DNA of 64,000 nucleotides from Vitis vinifera. Its lineage: Eukaryota; Streptophyta; Magnoliopsida; Vitales; Vitaceae. The DNA lies in contig NC_081813.1 of assembly GCF_030704535.1 (NCBI RefSeq), forward strand, positions 6,758,501-6,822,500, written 5' to 3'. The position numbers and the translations under genes are program-made. Positions 21,660 through 32,329 of the stretch are shown here, one piece after another. A model generated the notes under the pieces. The model made no database searches and had not been told where the DNA came from. It was given only the letters and a program-made list of their open reading frames with translations. How positions within the stretch are numbered: the stretch's first letter is position 1; each line of letters starts with the position of its first letter.

Positions 21660-21664
21660 GATAA
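21660..21664. repeat. Target-site duplication (left copy) GATAA
   Basis: GATAA precedes the 5' LTR; the same five bases follow the 3' LTR at 26604-26608. Confidence 0.85.
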
Positions 21665-21980
21665 TGATAAAATATCTTCGTGCAATGGGTCATTTGACCA
21701 AGTCTTTAATAAATTGTTTTATGTTGAGTCTTATATTTGTTATGTTGTCTTGGTCTATAGGAAATTGTTTATTGAGTCTCTTTATTATCTCCTGATTTTT
21801 GGTGATGGTGGTAGCAGATTTATTGAAACATGGTTTCATGGTCCTATTTTTATGCCTTTGTTGTTATGGCTTTGTCAAGCCAGTTGATTGTATTGCCTAT
21901 TTATTGGTTGTCTCAGTACAAATAAAGTGTGGAATTGTTTTCTCTGTTCTGGTTTTACTTTTGCTCAGTTTATTTTATCA
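21665..21980 (+). repeat. 5' LTR of the young copia element
   Basis: It starts TGATAAAAT and ends ATTTTATCA, a perfect 9-base terminal inverted repeat. Compared with the 3' LTR I see two differences: T/C in 'tgttgtYtgg' and T/A in 'gatttWatgaaa'. Confidence 0.92.
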
Positions 21981-21981
21981 G

Positions 21982-21993
21982 TGGTATCAGAGC
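21982..21993 (+). promoter_or_regulatory. Primer-binding site (tRNA-iMet)
   Basis: TGGTATCAGAGC begins 2 bases after the 5' LTR. Confidence 0.85.
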
Positions 21994-22131
21994 CCGGTTA
22001 ACGTTAGAAAAGTGGGTTAAAACCAGAAAGTGAGAATTGAGAGTGCCAAAACAGAGACAGAGAGTTTGTGAGACAGAGAGTCATATAGCAGCATCTTTGT
22101 TTATTTTCTTTCAGTAGTAGAAAAAAAAACA

Positions 22132-25100
22132 ATGGCCTCTGAAAATTTTGTGCAACCTGCAATTCCACGTTTTGATGGTCACTATGACTATTGGAGCATG
22201 TTGATGGAGAATTTCTTACGATCTAAAGAGTACTAGCAAGTAGTCTCTGGAGGGATAGCAGAACCAGCAACGAACTCACCAATGATGGATGCGCAGAAAA
22301 CAGAGATTGAAGGACAAAGATTAAAAGATCTAAAGGCAAAGAATTATTTGTTCCAAGCTATTGATCGCTCAATCTTGGAAACTATTCTGTGCAAGGACAC
22401 CTCCCAGCAGATTTGGGACTCCATGAAGAAGAAGTACCAGGGATCAACGAGGACTAAGAGGCAGCAGCTTCAAGCACTTCGATCTGAGTTCGAAACACTT
22501 CGAATGAAACCGGGGGAATCAGTTTCTGATTACTTCTCAAGAACAATGGCAATCATCAACAAAATGCGAATTCATGGCGAGAAGATGGAGGACGTGATTG
22601 TTATTGAGAAAATTCTTCGGTCAATGACGCCAAAATTTAACTATGTTGTTTGTTCTATTGAGGAATCGAAAGACCTTGATGAACTATCAATTGACGAGTT
22701 GCAAGGATCTTTGTTAGTTCATGAGCAGAAAATCATCCAGGAGGACAAGGAGGAGCAAGCTTTAAAGGCTTCAACTAACAACAACGCTTTGACAATGAAT
22801 AGATCAGCAGATCGAGGTAGAGGCAAAGGAAGAGGAGTTCAAGGAGTTAGAGATGGAGGTAGAGGAAGAGGTGGACGAGGCAATTTTAGAGTTGATGAAG
22901 ATCAACCAGATTTCCAAAATAGAGGCAGAGGCCGAAATCAACAATTTGACAAATCCAAGGTAGAGTGTTTTAGATGTCATAAATTTGGCCATTACCGTTC
23001 TGAATGTTATACTAAATTACCTAACGACAAAGAAAAATGAGAGAAATCTAATTATGCAGAAAAGAAAGAAGTTGAAACCTTGTTGATGGCTGCTCAAGTC
23101 AATGAACAACCTCAGGCAGAAGTGTGGTATGTGGACACAGGCTGCAGCAACCACATGTGTGGTAGTAAGTCTTCTTTTTGTTTTCTAAATGAAGGTTTTC
23201 GTTCTTCAGTGAGCTTTGGTGATTGTTCTACTGTGAATGTAATGGGAAAGGGTGATATTAATATTAGAACCAAGAATGGTTTTGTAGAAACAATTTCCAA
23301 TGTTTTTTATGTACCAGACTTGAAAAGTAATTTGTTAAGTGCTGGTCAATTGCAAGAAAAGGGTTACATAATAACAATTCAGAAGGGTGCTTGTGAGATA
23401 TATGATCCTTCGAGATGTGCTATTGTTGTTGTTCAAATGGCTTCAAACAGGTTGTTTCCATTGAAGATTGATAGTGTCCAGTCTTTCTTAATGGCTGAAG
23501 TGAAAGATTTTTCATGGCTTTGGCATTTACGCTATGGCCATTTGAATTTTGGTGGATTAAAAACTCTCCAACAGAAACATATGGTGACAGGTTTTCCTCA
23601 AATTTCCATTCCTTCTCAAGTTTGTGAAGAATGTGTTGTTGGCAAACAACATCGTTCTCAATTCCCTCAAGGAAAGTCGCGAAGAGCAAAGAATGTCTTG
23701 GAACTGGTTCACTCTGACATTTGTGGTCCAATTAATCCAACTTCTAATGGGGGTAAAAAATATCTAATTATCTTTATTGATGATTATAGTCGAAAAACGT
23801 GGGTTTCTTTTTTGCAGGAAAAATCAGAAGCTTTTAGTGCATTTAAAAGCTTCAAGGCACGCGTTGAAAAAGAAACAGGAAGATCCATCAAAATTCTCCG
23901 TACTGATCGTGGTGGAGAATATTGTTCAAATGAATTTGAACATTTTTGTGATGATCAAGGCATACGAAGAGAACTCACGGCTGCTTATACACCGCAACAG
24001 AATGGTGTATCGGAGAGAAAAAATAGAACCATCCTCAACATGGTGAGGAGCTTGCTTGTAAGGGGCAAAATTCCAAAGAGTTTTTGGCCGGAGGCAGTGA
24101 ATAGAAGTATCCATGTGTTGAACAGAAGTCCTACATTTTCTGTTCAAAACATGACACCGGAGGAGGCTTGGAGTGGATGGAAACCAGCTGTAGATCACTT
24201 CAAAATTTTCGGTTGCATCGCCTATGCACATGTCCCAGATGAGAAAAGGAAGAAACTTGATGATAAGGGTGAAAAATGTGTTTTTTCTTGGCATAAGTGA
24301 AGCATCCAAAGGATATAAATTGTTCAATCCACTCACGAAGAAGATTGTGACCAGTAGAGATGTTATTTTTTATGAGGAGAGCACCTGGAATTGGAATGGG
24401 CAGCAGCCTACTCAAGTCATTTTTGACAATGATGCTGAAGAAGAAAGGCAGCAGCTTCTACAACAACAAATTCCTACGGTTTCTATACCTGAAAGTCCAC
24501 CAAATGATGCTCCAACAGCCGCTGAAACTTCATCAACAGCAACAGAGAGTAATGTAGTTGCTGAATCACAACTTCGCCGTGTTCGAAAAAGGCCCGCATG
24601 GATGCAAGATTTTGAGGTAACTGGAGTTCAATCTGATAACTATGATACAATTGCTGATTATGCTTTGTTATCAGATTGTGATCCCATTACATTCCAAGAA
24701 GCTATCAAGGATTTAAAGTGGCATAAGGCTATGAATGAGGAGATCGGGTCTATAGAGAAAAATAATAGTTGGGAGCTAGTTGAACTTCCAAAAGGGCAGA
24801 AATCCATTGGTGTTAAATGGGTTTATAAAACGAAGTTGAACAAAGATGGTGGAGTTGATAAGTACAAAGCTCGGCTTGTTGCAAAGGGGTACAAGCAAGA
24901 ATTCGGAGTGGATTACAAAGAGGTGTTTGCTCCATTAGCAAAGCTTGACACTTTTCGCTTGGTGTTATCCATGGCTGCCCAAAACTCATGGTCTATCCAT
25001 CAGTTAGATGTGAAGTCAGCATTTTTGCATGGAGAGTTGGAAGAAGAAGTTTATATTGATCAACCCCCTGGGTATGTGAAGCAAGGTTATGAGAATCAGG

Positions 25101-26254
25101 TATATAAGTTAAAGAAAGCACTATACGGACTGAAACAAGCACCAAGAGCTTGGTACAGTCGTATAGATGCTTATTTTACTGAGGAAGGTTTTATTAAATG
25201 TCCATATGAGCACACTCTTTACACTAAATATGGTGTTGATAAGAAGATTTTAATTGTGTGTTTATATGTTGATGATCTCATTTATACTAGTAATAATAAA
25301 ACCATGCTTGCTGATTTTAAGAAGTCTATGATGAAAGAATTTGATATGATTGATATGGGATTAATGCACTATTTTCTTGGCATTGAGGTAGTGCAATCAT
25401 CTGCTGGTGTTTTCATTTCTCAAAAGAAATATGCTCTAGAGATTTTGGACAAGTTTATGTTGAAGGATTGTAATTCAGTCATCACCCCAAGTGAAGTTGG
25501 TCTGAAACTCTCAAAGAGTGGAGCAGGAAAGAGGGTGGATAGTACTCTTTACAAGCAGATCGTTGGAAGTCTTATGTATCTGACATCTACAAGACCAGAC
25601 ATTATGCACGCAGTCAATTTAATCAGTAGATACATGGAGAATCCAATTGAAGTTCATCTTTTGGCTGCAAAAAGAATTTTTCGCTATTTGAAAGGTACTG
25701 TAGACTTTGGGATTCTATACAAAAGGGGTGAAAGATCAAGTTTGATTGGTTTTTCAGATAGTGATTATGCTGGAGATCTTGATGATAGAAAGAGCACTTC
25801 TGGAGCAGTGTTTATGTTGAATTCTGGAGCTATTACTTGGTCATCAAAGAAGCAATAGATTGTGACTTTGTCAACTACGGAAGCTGAGTTCGTTGCTGCA
25901 GCATCAAGCTCATGTCAAGCTATTTGGCTGAGAAGGTTACTTGAAGTTTTGTACAACCAGCAACAAGGTCCAACAGTGATTTACTGTGATAACCTCTCTG
26001 CAATAAAACTCTCAAAGAATCTAGTCTTACATGGGAGAAGCAAACACATTGATGTGAGGTACCACTTCTTGCGTGATTTATGTATAGATGGAGTTATTGA
26101 TTTGGTGTTTTGCAAAAGTGAAGATCAAATTGCAGATATCTTGACTAAGCCCCTCAAGCCTGCTGTTTTTATGAAACTTCGAAGTATGCTTGGAGTTTGT
26201 TCTTCAAAGGAGGTTGTGGCTGCTTCAGGAAAGGTTTTGCAAATTGATTCCTAA
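22132..26254 (+). pseudogene. Copia gag-pol polyprotein, broken by three stops and a frameshift
   Basis: From ATG 22132: gag with a UBN2-type domain (RFDGHYDYW), an RG-rich stretch, and a CCHC zinc knuckle CFRCHKFGHYRSEC at 22966-23007; protease DTG at 23134-23142; integrase zinc finger (WHLRYGH...CEEC) and the DDE core (HSDICGP, FIDDYSRKTW, SERKNRTI); reverse transcriptase with YVDD at 25265-25276; RNase H (SDSDYAGD, STTEAEF, YCDN, DILTKPLK). Lesions: TAG 22234-22236 in gag where copia proteins carry Trp; TGA 23038-23040 between gag and protease; a +1 shift in the T-run near 24280, ending in TGA 24298-24300; and TAG 25856-25858 within RNase H. Between lesions the motifs are intact. This copy cannot make a full polyprotein. 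Confidence 0.88.
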
Positions 26255-26278
26255 ACTGATTTCTGCAGATATCAGTTT

Positions 26279-26287
26279 AAGGAAGGG
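26279..26287 (+). promoter_or_regulatory. Polypurine tract
   Basis: The run 'aaggaaggg' directly precedes the 3' LTR and would prime plus-strand DNA synthesis. Confidence 0.7.
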
Positions 26288-26603
26288 TGATAAAATATCT
26301 TCGTGCAATGGGTCATTTGACCAAGTCTTTAATAAATTGTTTTATGTTGAGTCTTATATTTGTTATGTTGTCCTGGTCTATAGGAAATTGTTTATTGAGT
26401 CTCTTTATTATCTCCTGATTTTTGGTGATGGTGGTAGCAGATTTAATGAAACATGGTTTCATGGTCCTATTTTTATGCCTTTGTTGTTATGGCTTTGTCA
26501 AGCCAGTTGATTGTATTGCCTATTTATTGGTTGTCTCAGTACAAATAAAGTGTGGAATTGTTTTCTCTGTTCTGGTTTTACTTTTGCTCAGTTTATTTTA
26601 TCA
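26288..26603 (+). repeat. 3' LTR of the young copia element
   Basis: 316 bp with the same TGATAAAAT...ATTTTATCA ends as the 5' LTR, followed by the second GATAA copy at 26604-26608. Confidence 0.92.
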
Positions 26604-27813
26604 GATAAGCCATTTCCAGAATATTTCAAGCTACCTTTCTAGGTGATTGAGGTTTCAGTTCAGTAACGAGATCAAAACCCCCTCAATTAACATTTGGAGT
26701 TTATATAAATGAATTATCACGCCAACTTCCCTCTTGCCATGCAGCTCTGCCTTCGTGTCACTTGTATCATGATTTCCTCTTTGAAATCTGATACATGTCA
26801 CGGATGGGTACTAGGAACAGGGAAGGGTGAAGAAACAGAGCATAAAATGGAAAGAATAAATAAAGAAAGCTTTAGAAAATTCACTTCATGGGTCATCAGT
26901 GAACCTTTAGAGCAGGTGAGCAAGACACATCAAATGCATGCATGATTCTTGAGCATTTCATAACCACAATAGGAGCAGAGAAAATTAAAAACGGGCAAAT
27001 CCACACAAATGCAGGCATATATATCAACAAACGGATCAGTGGCCTTCAACATCCACCCCAAACAGCATTATGTTAAGGAAAATCAATGAATAATGAGAGA
27101 CGAAAGAAAAATTGTGCACATACCGGATTCCTTAAGCAACGAGAATCAAATTTTAGCTCTCTTAGTGAACTTTCCCTGTTTCCTCTCCTCTCTGAGAATA
27201 TCCCTCTCTGCAGCCACCAGCCTCCAAAATGCACCTCTCCTTCTGAAACTCAGAACTCTCTGAAAAACCCCGCTAGGAACCCTCACTCTCTGCAGCTGAA
27301 AAAAAAAAAAAAAAAAACCCCTCTCCCTCCTCTCTCACTCTCCTCCAGCAATGGAAAACTCCTCCCCTCACCTAGCTTCTCTCTCTCTCTACAGCTTCTC
27401 CAATATCTCGTCTCCCATACAGCAATGGAAAACTCCTCCCCTCACCTAGCTTCTCTCTCTCTAAATATCTCTAACGGCCTCCTCCCAGACCATCCTCCAG
27501 CAGCCCAGGCACCTCACCCAGCTGGCAGCCTCCACTACTCCACTCAAAAAGCATCCCCTTAACAGAAAAAAATCCTCTCAAAATATCTCTCAGCCGGCAG
27601 AAAAAGCACCCCTCTCCTACGCTCCTCTCAACAGCCAAATATTCTTCTGATTCACTTTTTCCAGGTGTCAATCTCTGATTGGCCTTCAAAAACACTATTC
27701 TGATTCCATGATGGCCAATCAGGGATTGACACATGGCTGTCTAGGGACGCGACACTTGGCTGAAAAATTAGATGCAAGAATGTTTAAAATTCATCCCAAT
27801 TTGGGGGTCTACA
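26604..27813. other. Intergenic DNA with CT-rich leader-like block and a hairpin
   Basis: 26610-27080 has no recognised frame. 27170-27560 is CT-rich with a run of A at 27301-27317 and a 43-bp unit ('cagcaatggaaaactcctcc' start) duplicated at 27346 and 27420. 27665-27684 and 27713-27732 form a 20-bp inverted repeat with one mismatch. On the minus strand, TGTAGACCCCCAAATTGGG starts at 27813, resembling the start of a gypsy LTR, so part of this block may be an LTR fragment. Confidence 0.35.
27665..27732. repeat. 20-bp inverted repeat (hairpin)
   Basis: GTGTCAATCTCTGATTGGCC and GGCCAATCAGGGATTGACAC pair with one mismatch around a 28-base loop. It could be an LTR regulatory palindrome or a remnant of a small inverted-repeat element. 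Confidence 0.6.
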
Positions 27814-30800
27814 CATACATTCATATAAAATTTCCATAAAATAAAATTTTAAATTTATAAAATACAAATTTCAAATATTCATCTAAAAATAATTAATATT
27901 TCATTTTTATTTTTTTTGTCAAAAGTATTGCATTTGATCATCTAAGTGATACTTTTAACCAGTAAATCGATGAAACTTAAATTATTTTTAGATGATTAGT
28001 ATTTTATAATTTATGACTGAGGAATAGAAAAATAATGTGGACACATTTCCCCTTTCGGTGGATAAGACCAAAAGTAGCAAAAAAAATTCCCACTATATTG
28101 GCAAAACCCAACATCAAAATCTTTAAAGTTGATCCAAACATTTTTGAGGCTCCAAATTGTCTAGGCCCACTCTAAAAATCTCTTGTCACTACTTTATAAT
28201 AAATAAATAAATCCCTGAGACATCACTTTCTATCAAATTTAGGCATATGCGTCACCGGCCATTTATAACAACTTAGCAACTTTTTATTTTTATGATGAGA
28301 CTTTTTTTTTAATTTATATAACCTTTGACCTTTTCATATAATATAATTTAATTTTTATGGGGGGTTGAAAACAAGAAATAAATAACACTTGATAATTAAA
28401 ATATCAATCATATTTATTATTTACATAATATATGAATAATATTTGTAATAGTTTTAAAAACTAATTTAAAAATGTTAAAATATTAAAAAAATTACTATAT
28501 CCAATTTTAGTACCGTTTAATCATATTTTCTTAAACTTGTTTTTAAAAACCATTTTTTATTTTTTAACTTAAAAACTGTTTTTAAAAATAAATTTCAAAA
28601 TATATAGTCAAATAGACTCATATTTTCCTTTTATTTTTAAAAATTAATGAAAATAACTACTACTTATTTTCTAAAATTTATTTTCTATTTTATTTTATTT
28701 TTAAAATTTATTTTCCTAGAACAACGACCAAACAGTGTTCAAAAATTTTAAAAACAGTTTTTTGTTTTTAAAAATAAAAAACTATTTTTATAGCACACTC
28801 GGTCAGATTCTAAATTTTTAAAAATATATAAAGTAAATTTATATCCTAAATTTTTATATGTAATTTATTGTTATATTCTAAAACGGGCACTACTTTTAGG
28901 AGGATTAAAAATTTGAGCACAAAGAAAAAGAGAAGATCTTGAATTGAATTTTGAAGTATGATTTCCATAGAGAATATAATCATAGAGAATTTCAAGGTAG
29001 GATTATGGATATCCTGAAAATTCGATTCCTGTCTCATCTTCAAGCTCGAAGATGCTTGCTTTCTAAACAATATTATTATATGCTAATTTAATGGTCCACA
29101 TTGATCTCTGCGAAACTAATGATGACAAGTGGCATTATTGAACTTTAATGGTCCTTCTAAAACAAACACATCTGGACATATAGACATAGAGACTCTGGCA
29201 GACAAATACATACCTACCTTATCACCATTATTCACCTTTATTTGGACTATACAAATATATATATATATATATATATCACTACTAGTAATTTATTTTGATA
29301 ATTAATCACTTTGCAAAAAGTGATATCAACATGATGTCACATTTTTGGAAAAAAAAAATTTAAACAAGATGCGAGAATTTAAAAGTGGGGAAAAGTTTTG
29401 GACTTTTATTTACATTTAATTTTGAATTTGGATTGGAGATTTAATTTTAAACAAGTTGGTGCTTATTTGGAATATTAATTTTCTTAAAGAATAGAATTGA
29501 TGTTTTATAAAAATTAAGGATTTGTTTGACAATGATTTTGTTAGATTGTGAATTCGTTTAGAATGTCAAGAGTTGAGTTGCCCAATCAGCTCATAGGGTT
29601 GAAAAAGCAGTGTCCTTCGAGAAAAAAATTTATATGATCATTGACGAGTTTATTTCTATTATATATTTAACAATTTTATTTTTAAGGTTTTATTTTTTAG
29701 AGAGTGTGATCACAATTAAGAGGTTTTTTTTTTCTATCTTTATTTTCTTTTCTTCCTTTTTGCAATCCTTCTTTTTTTTATTTTATATATTTGTATCAGC
29801 CTCCCAAAAACTCAATCTGCTGAAGGAAACCCACTTTCCTTTCTTTTATTTCCCCTCCTTTTCGAAAAATCAGAATGATTCTCTTTCTATGTAGGGTCTC
29901 CTCATTCTATATGTATGCAACAATTTTAATCATTTTTTCCCTCCAAAAATATTTTTCTTACCTTCTTTGAGTGCATGTGCCTTAGTGAGAGTTGAACAGC
30001 AACCCACATTCTCTTGTCAAACAATAATAACAAAAATAAAAAGAATAAAACCAAAAAAGAGTTGGCAATGTTATAAAAGAATGAAATAAAATAAAATAAA
30101 TAAATAAAGTAAAACATAAGATTTTGTAAATGTTCTCTAATTTTACCAAGGAATTTATTGACAGTTCAAGGAGTTGGCTAAATCTCCTTGTGTGATTTCT
30201 AAAGGAAAATTCTATCATCATTTCTATCTTGGTGTGTCAGTCCATTCTATTAATAAAAGACCACGCTTTCCTTTTTGTTTGTAGTTGTTCTCCTTAACCA
30301 AGTCCATTTGTTCTTTTCATAAGCATATGGGTCATTGACCTTATAATAAAGGAATTCAATAACAAATGCCCGACTATGGGTTGTGAACTCAAGACACTAG
30401 ATGATATGAACAATTGAGGGCTATAATTGATATGAAAAACTCCAACCCATGATCTCAAGGCTTAAGTTTCATGATTATAACTCTTCTCGTTCATTCTAAT
30501 AAGTGGATTCATAAATCTTCATGAATATAAGGATCACAATGATTTTCGAATAATGTTAAAAATCTTATATTTTTTCTTATTTTTTATGTGTATACTTAGT
30601 TTGATTGAGGGATTTTAGAAAGCAATTTTACTTTAAAAAGTATTTGAAAACACAAAATTAAGTAATTGACGAAATTTATGAAATACTTTTAAATGTTTGA
30701 AAAATTAATAATTTTTATAAAAATTATAATAAGTAAATCCAATCAAGACTGACATAAATTTTCAAATTCTATTATCAATTTTGTATCTTATTTAAAATTA

Positions 30801-31006
30801 TTATTATTAAAATCCAAACCCACGTAAATTTTATGAAATTCTATTATTTTCACTTTAACATATATTGGCTTTTTCTTTTTTCTTTTTCCACGTTTATAAA
30901 ATTACAATAAAACAAAAGTCGGAGGCAAGAAAAGATGCCGGCGGCCATTACCACAAGAAAAAGAAATGTCATGGTCCGAACAAAACGCAAAATCAAGGTA
31001 CAGGAC
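27814..31006. other. Long A+T-rich intergenic region, no gene seen
   Basis: No supported coding frame on either strand. 28440-28790 belongs to the 'tttttaaaaac' MITE-like sequence class. 29255-29277 is an (AT)n microsatellite. Short lysine- or phenylalanine-rich frames (e.g. 29610-29894) are by-products of base composition. Confidence 0.4.
29255..29277. repeat. (AT)n microsatellite
   Basis: About 11 uninterrupted AT dinucleotides. Confidence 0.85.
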
Positions 31007-32191
31007 TTAAAGACTTAAATCGTTTGCGGCGGGGTCCACCTGAAGCCCATCATCCTCATAATCATCACTGATCTGATCAAGAACGAGCACTAATCCCATG
31101 GCAAAAGCCCCACCGAAGCCAGGCTTGAGGCACAGGGTGAAAACGTCCTTCCCAAGCATCACATGCGTTGAAGCATCCACTTTGCGTCTGATCTCAGCCA
31201 CTGACTCCTTGGCTGCATTAAAAATCGTGCAACATCGATGGCTGAAGGAGCCCTCTATCTGGTAGTCCTCACCTGGATTGCTGTACATCTCCACCGTCAC
31301 GCCCGACCGTCCGATTATCGATGATCTCTTCACGCTGAAGATCGGCTTCTTCCCGTCGATTCCCTCCCCAAGGAACCCTTCCCACCGTTGATGTAGACTC
31401 GGCCTCTAACTCACATCACAGAGTCGGTCAAACACACAAAATCAGGAAACTCGCTGAGTTGACTCGGTTATTTAATAGCACACATGCGTAAACCGATGCA
31501 CAATCGATTGGGACTATAGCTATAATAAATTAATTATATAAAAAACTAATCTTTTAAAATTTGAAAATAATGAAGCTTAAAACACTGCGGGTTGACTCGG
31601 ACTGTGCAAGCGAACGGGTCACGAGTTTTGTTGCAGTGAACTGTAAAAAATTGGTAACCCATTAATTAAAATCAGAATAAACGGCAACCCAGTTCGGCAA
31701 AATTAAGGTTGCTTGATTCTTTACATTTCTCTGAATTGGTAACCCAACGGGTTAACTCGGAAACAACAAGAGGGACGAGTCACCACGATTAGATTAGTCA
31801 AAATGGAATCGGATTGGTACCCTTTGATCAAAATGAGGAACAGAGGCAAAACCCTTTTCAGAAAATTCCGATTCTTGCTTTATCTGTACGTATGTACTTA
31901 GATACTAACTTGACTCACTGAGTTAACTCGGAGGGAGGAGAGTAAAGGAGCGGAGTGTAAAAATACCTTTCGGCGGACGGTGAGGAGACAGCGGCCGGAG
32001 GCGTCCATGAGAATGAGCTCGCCCTTGTCACGCGCGTCAGGCTCGTAGGAGTCGACTCGGAAGACAAGCGTGCCCTTGGGGTCGTAGACAGTGAAGCCAT
32101 CGCCAGTGAAGAAGAGGGAGGTCTTGAAAACAGTGAGTTGGATCTCTTCCTCGTAGATGAACCCCTCTTCAACCACTGCTCCTGCTTTCAT
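31007..32191 (-). CDS. LURP-one-related protein (LOR/DUF567 family)
   Basis: Two exons on the minus strand, 32191-31967 (75 codons, ATG at 32191) and 31405-31007 (ending TAA), with a 561-bp intron (GT at 31966, AG at 31406) in phase 0; 207 residues. The LOR domain covers most of the protein: LTVFKTSLFF, GFTVYDPKGTLVFRVD, then MDASGRCLLTVRRK at the exon joint, RPSLHQRWEGFLGE at the start of exon 2, and the characteristic FAMGLVLVLDQI near the C-terminus. The family has a Tubby-like barrel fold. Arabidopsis LURP1 is needed for full resistance to an oomycete, but most paralogues have no assigned role. No signal peptide or membrane segment is seen. The frame is intact and the splice sites are canonical, so the gene is probably functional. 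Its minus-strand upstream region (32200-32330) is unique sequence. Confidence 0.88.
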
Positions 32192-32310
32192 CTCCTTCTT
32201 CTGGAAGAATATGATTCAGAATTGAGATTTCGGAGGTTTCAATGTGATATCTTCACTGTTTGGGAGATGGGAAAGTTCAAATGCGAGGATGAGAATTTCT
32301 AGACGTTGAA

Positions 32311-32320
32311 GAAAATAAAT
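32311..32320 (-). promoter_or_regulatory. Possible TATA-like element of the LOR gene
   Basis: The minus strand reads CTATTTATTT about 120 bp upstream of the ATG. It is a weak match; no better TATA box lies between it and the start codon. Confidence 0.3.
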
Positions 32321-32329
32321 AGGGAGAAA

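Larger units (their letters stand above)
21665..26603 (+). mobile_element. Complete young Ty1/copia LTR retrotransposon (4,939 bp)
   Basis: It has two 316-bp LTRs, a GATAA target duplication, a tRNA-iMet primer site, a purine tract before the 3' LTR and a gag-protease-integrase-RT-RNase H order, which is the copia (Pseudoviridae) arrangement. The LTRs differ at only two positions that I can find. The polyprotein is nevertheless broken by three stop codons and one frameshift. It inserted near the SF3B1/Pol V fragment region. Confidence 0.92.

Noticed and set aside
22234-23040. Programmed stop readthrough in the copia gag (TAG 22234, TGA 23038)
   Set aside because: Copia elements usually use one uninterrupted polyprotein frame, and two further lesions lie downstream, so accidental mutation is simpler.
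27086-27562. 158-codon open frame on the plus strand
   Set aside because: It consists of Ser/Pro/Lys-rich low-complexity translation across a CT-rich block and a poly-A run, with no domain, and looks like leader or LTR DNA.
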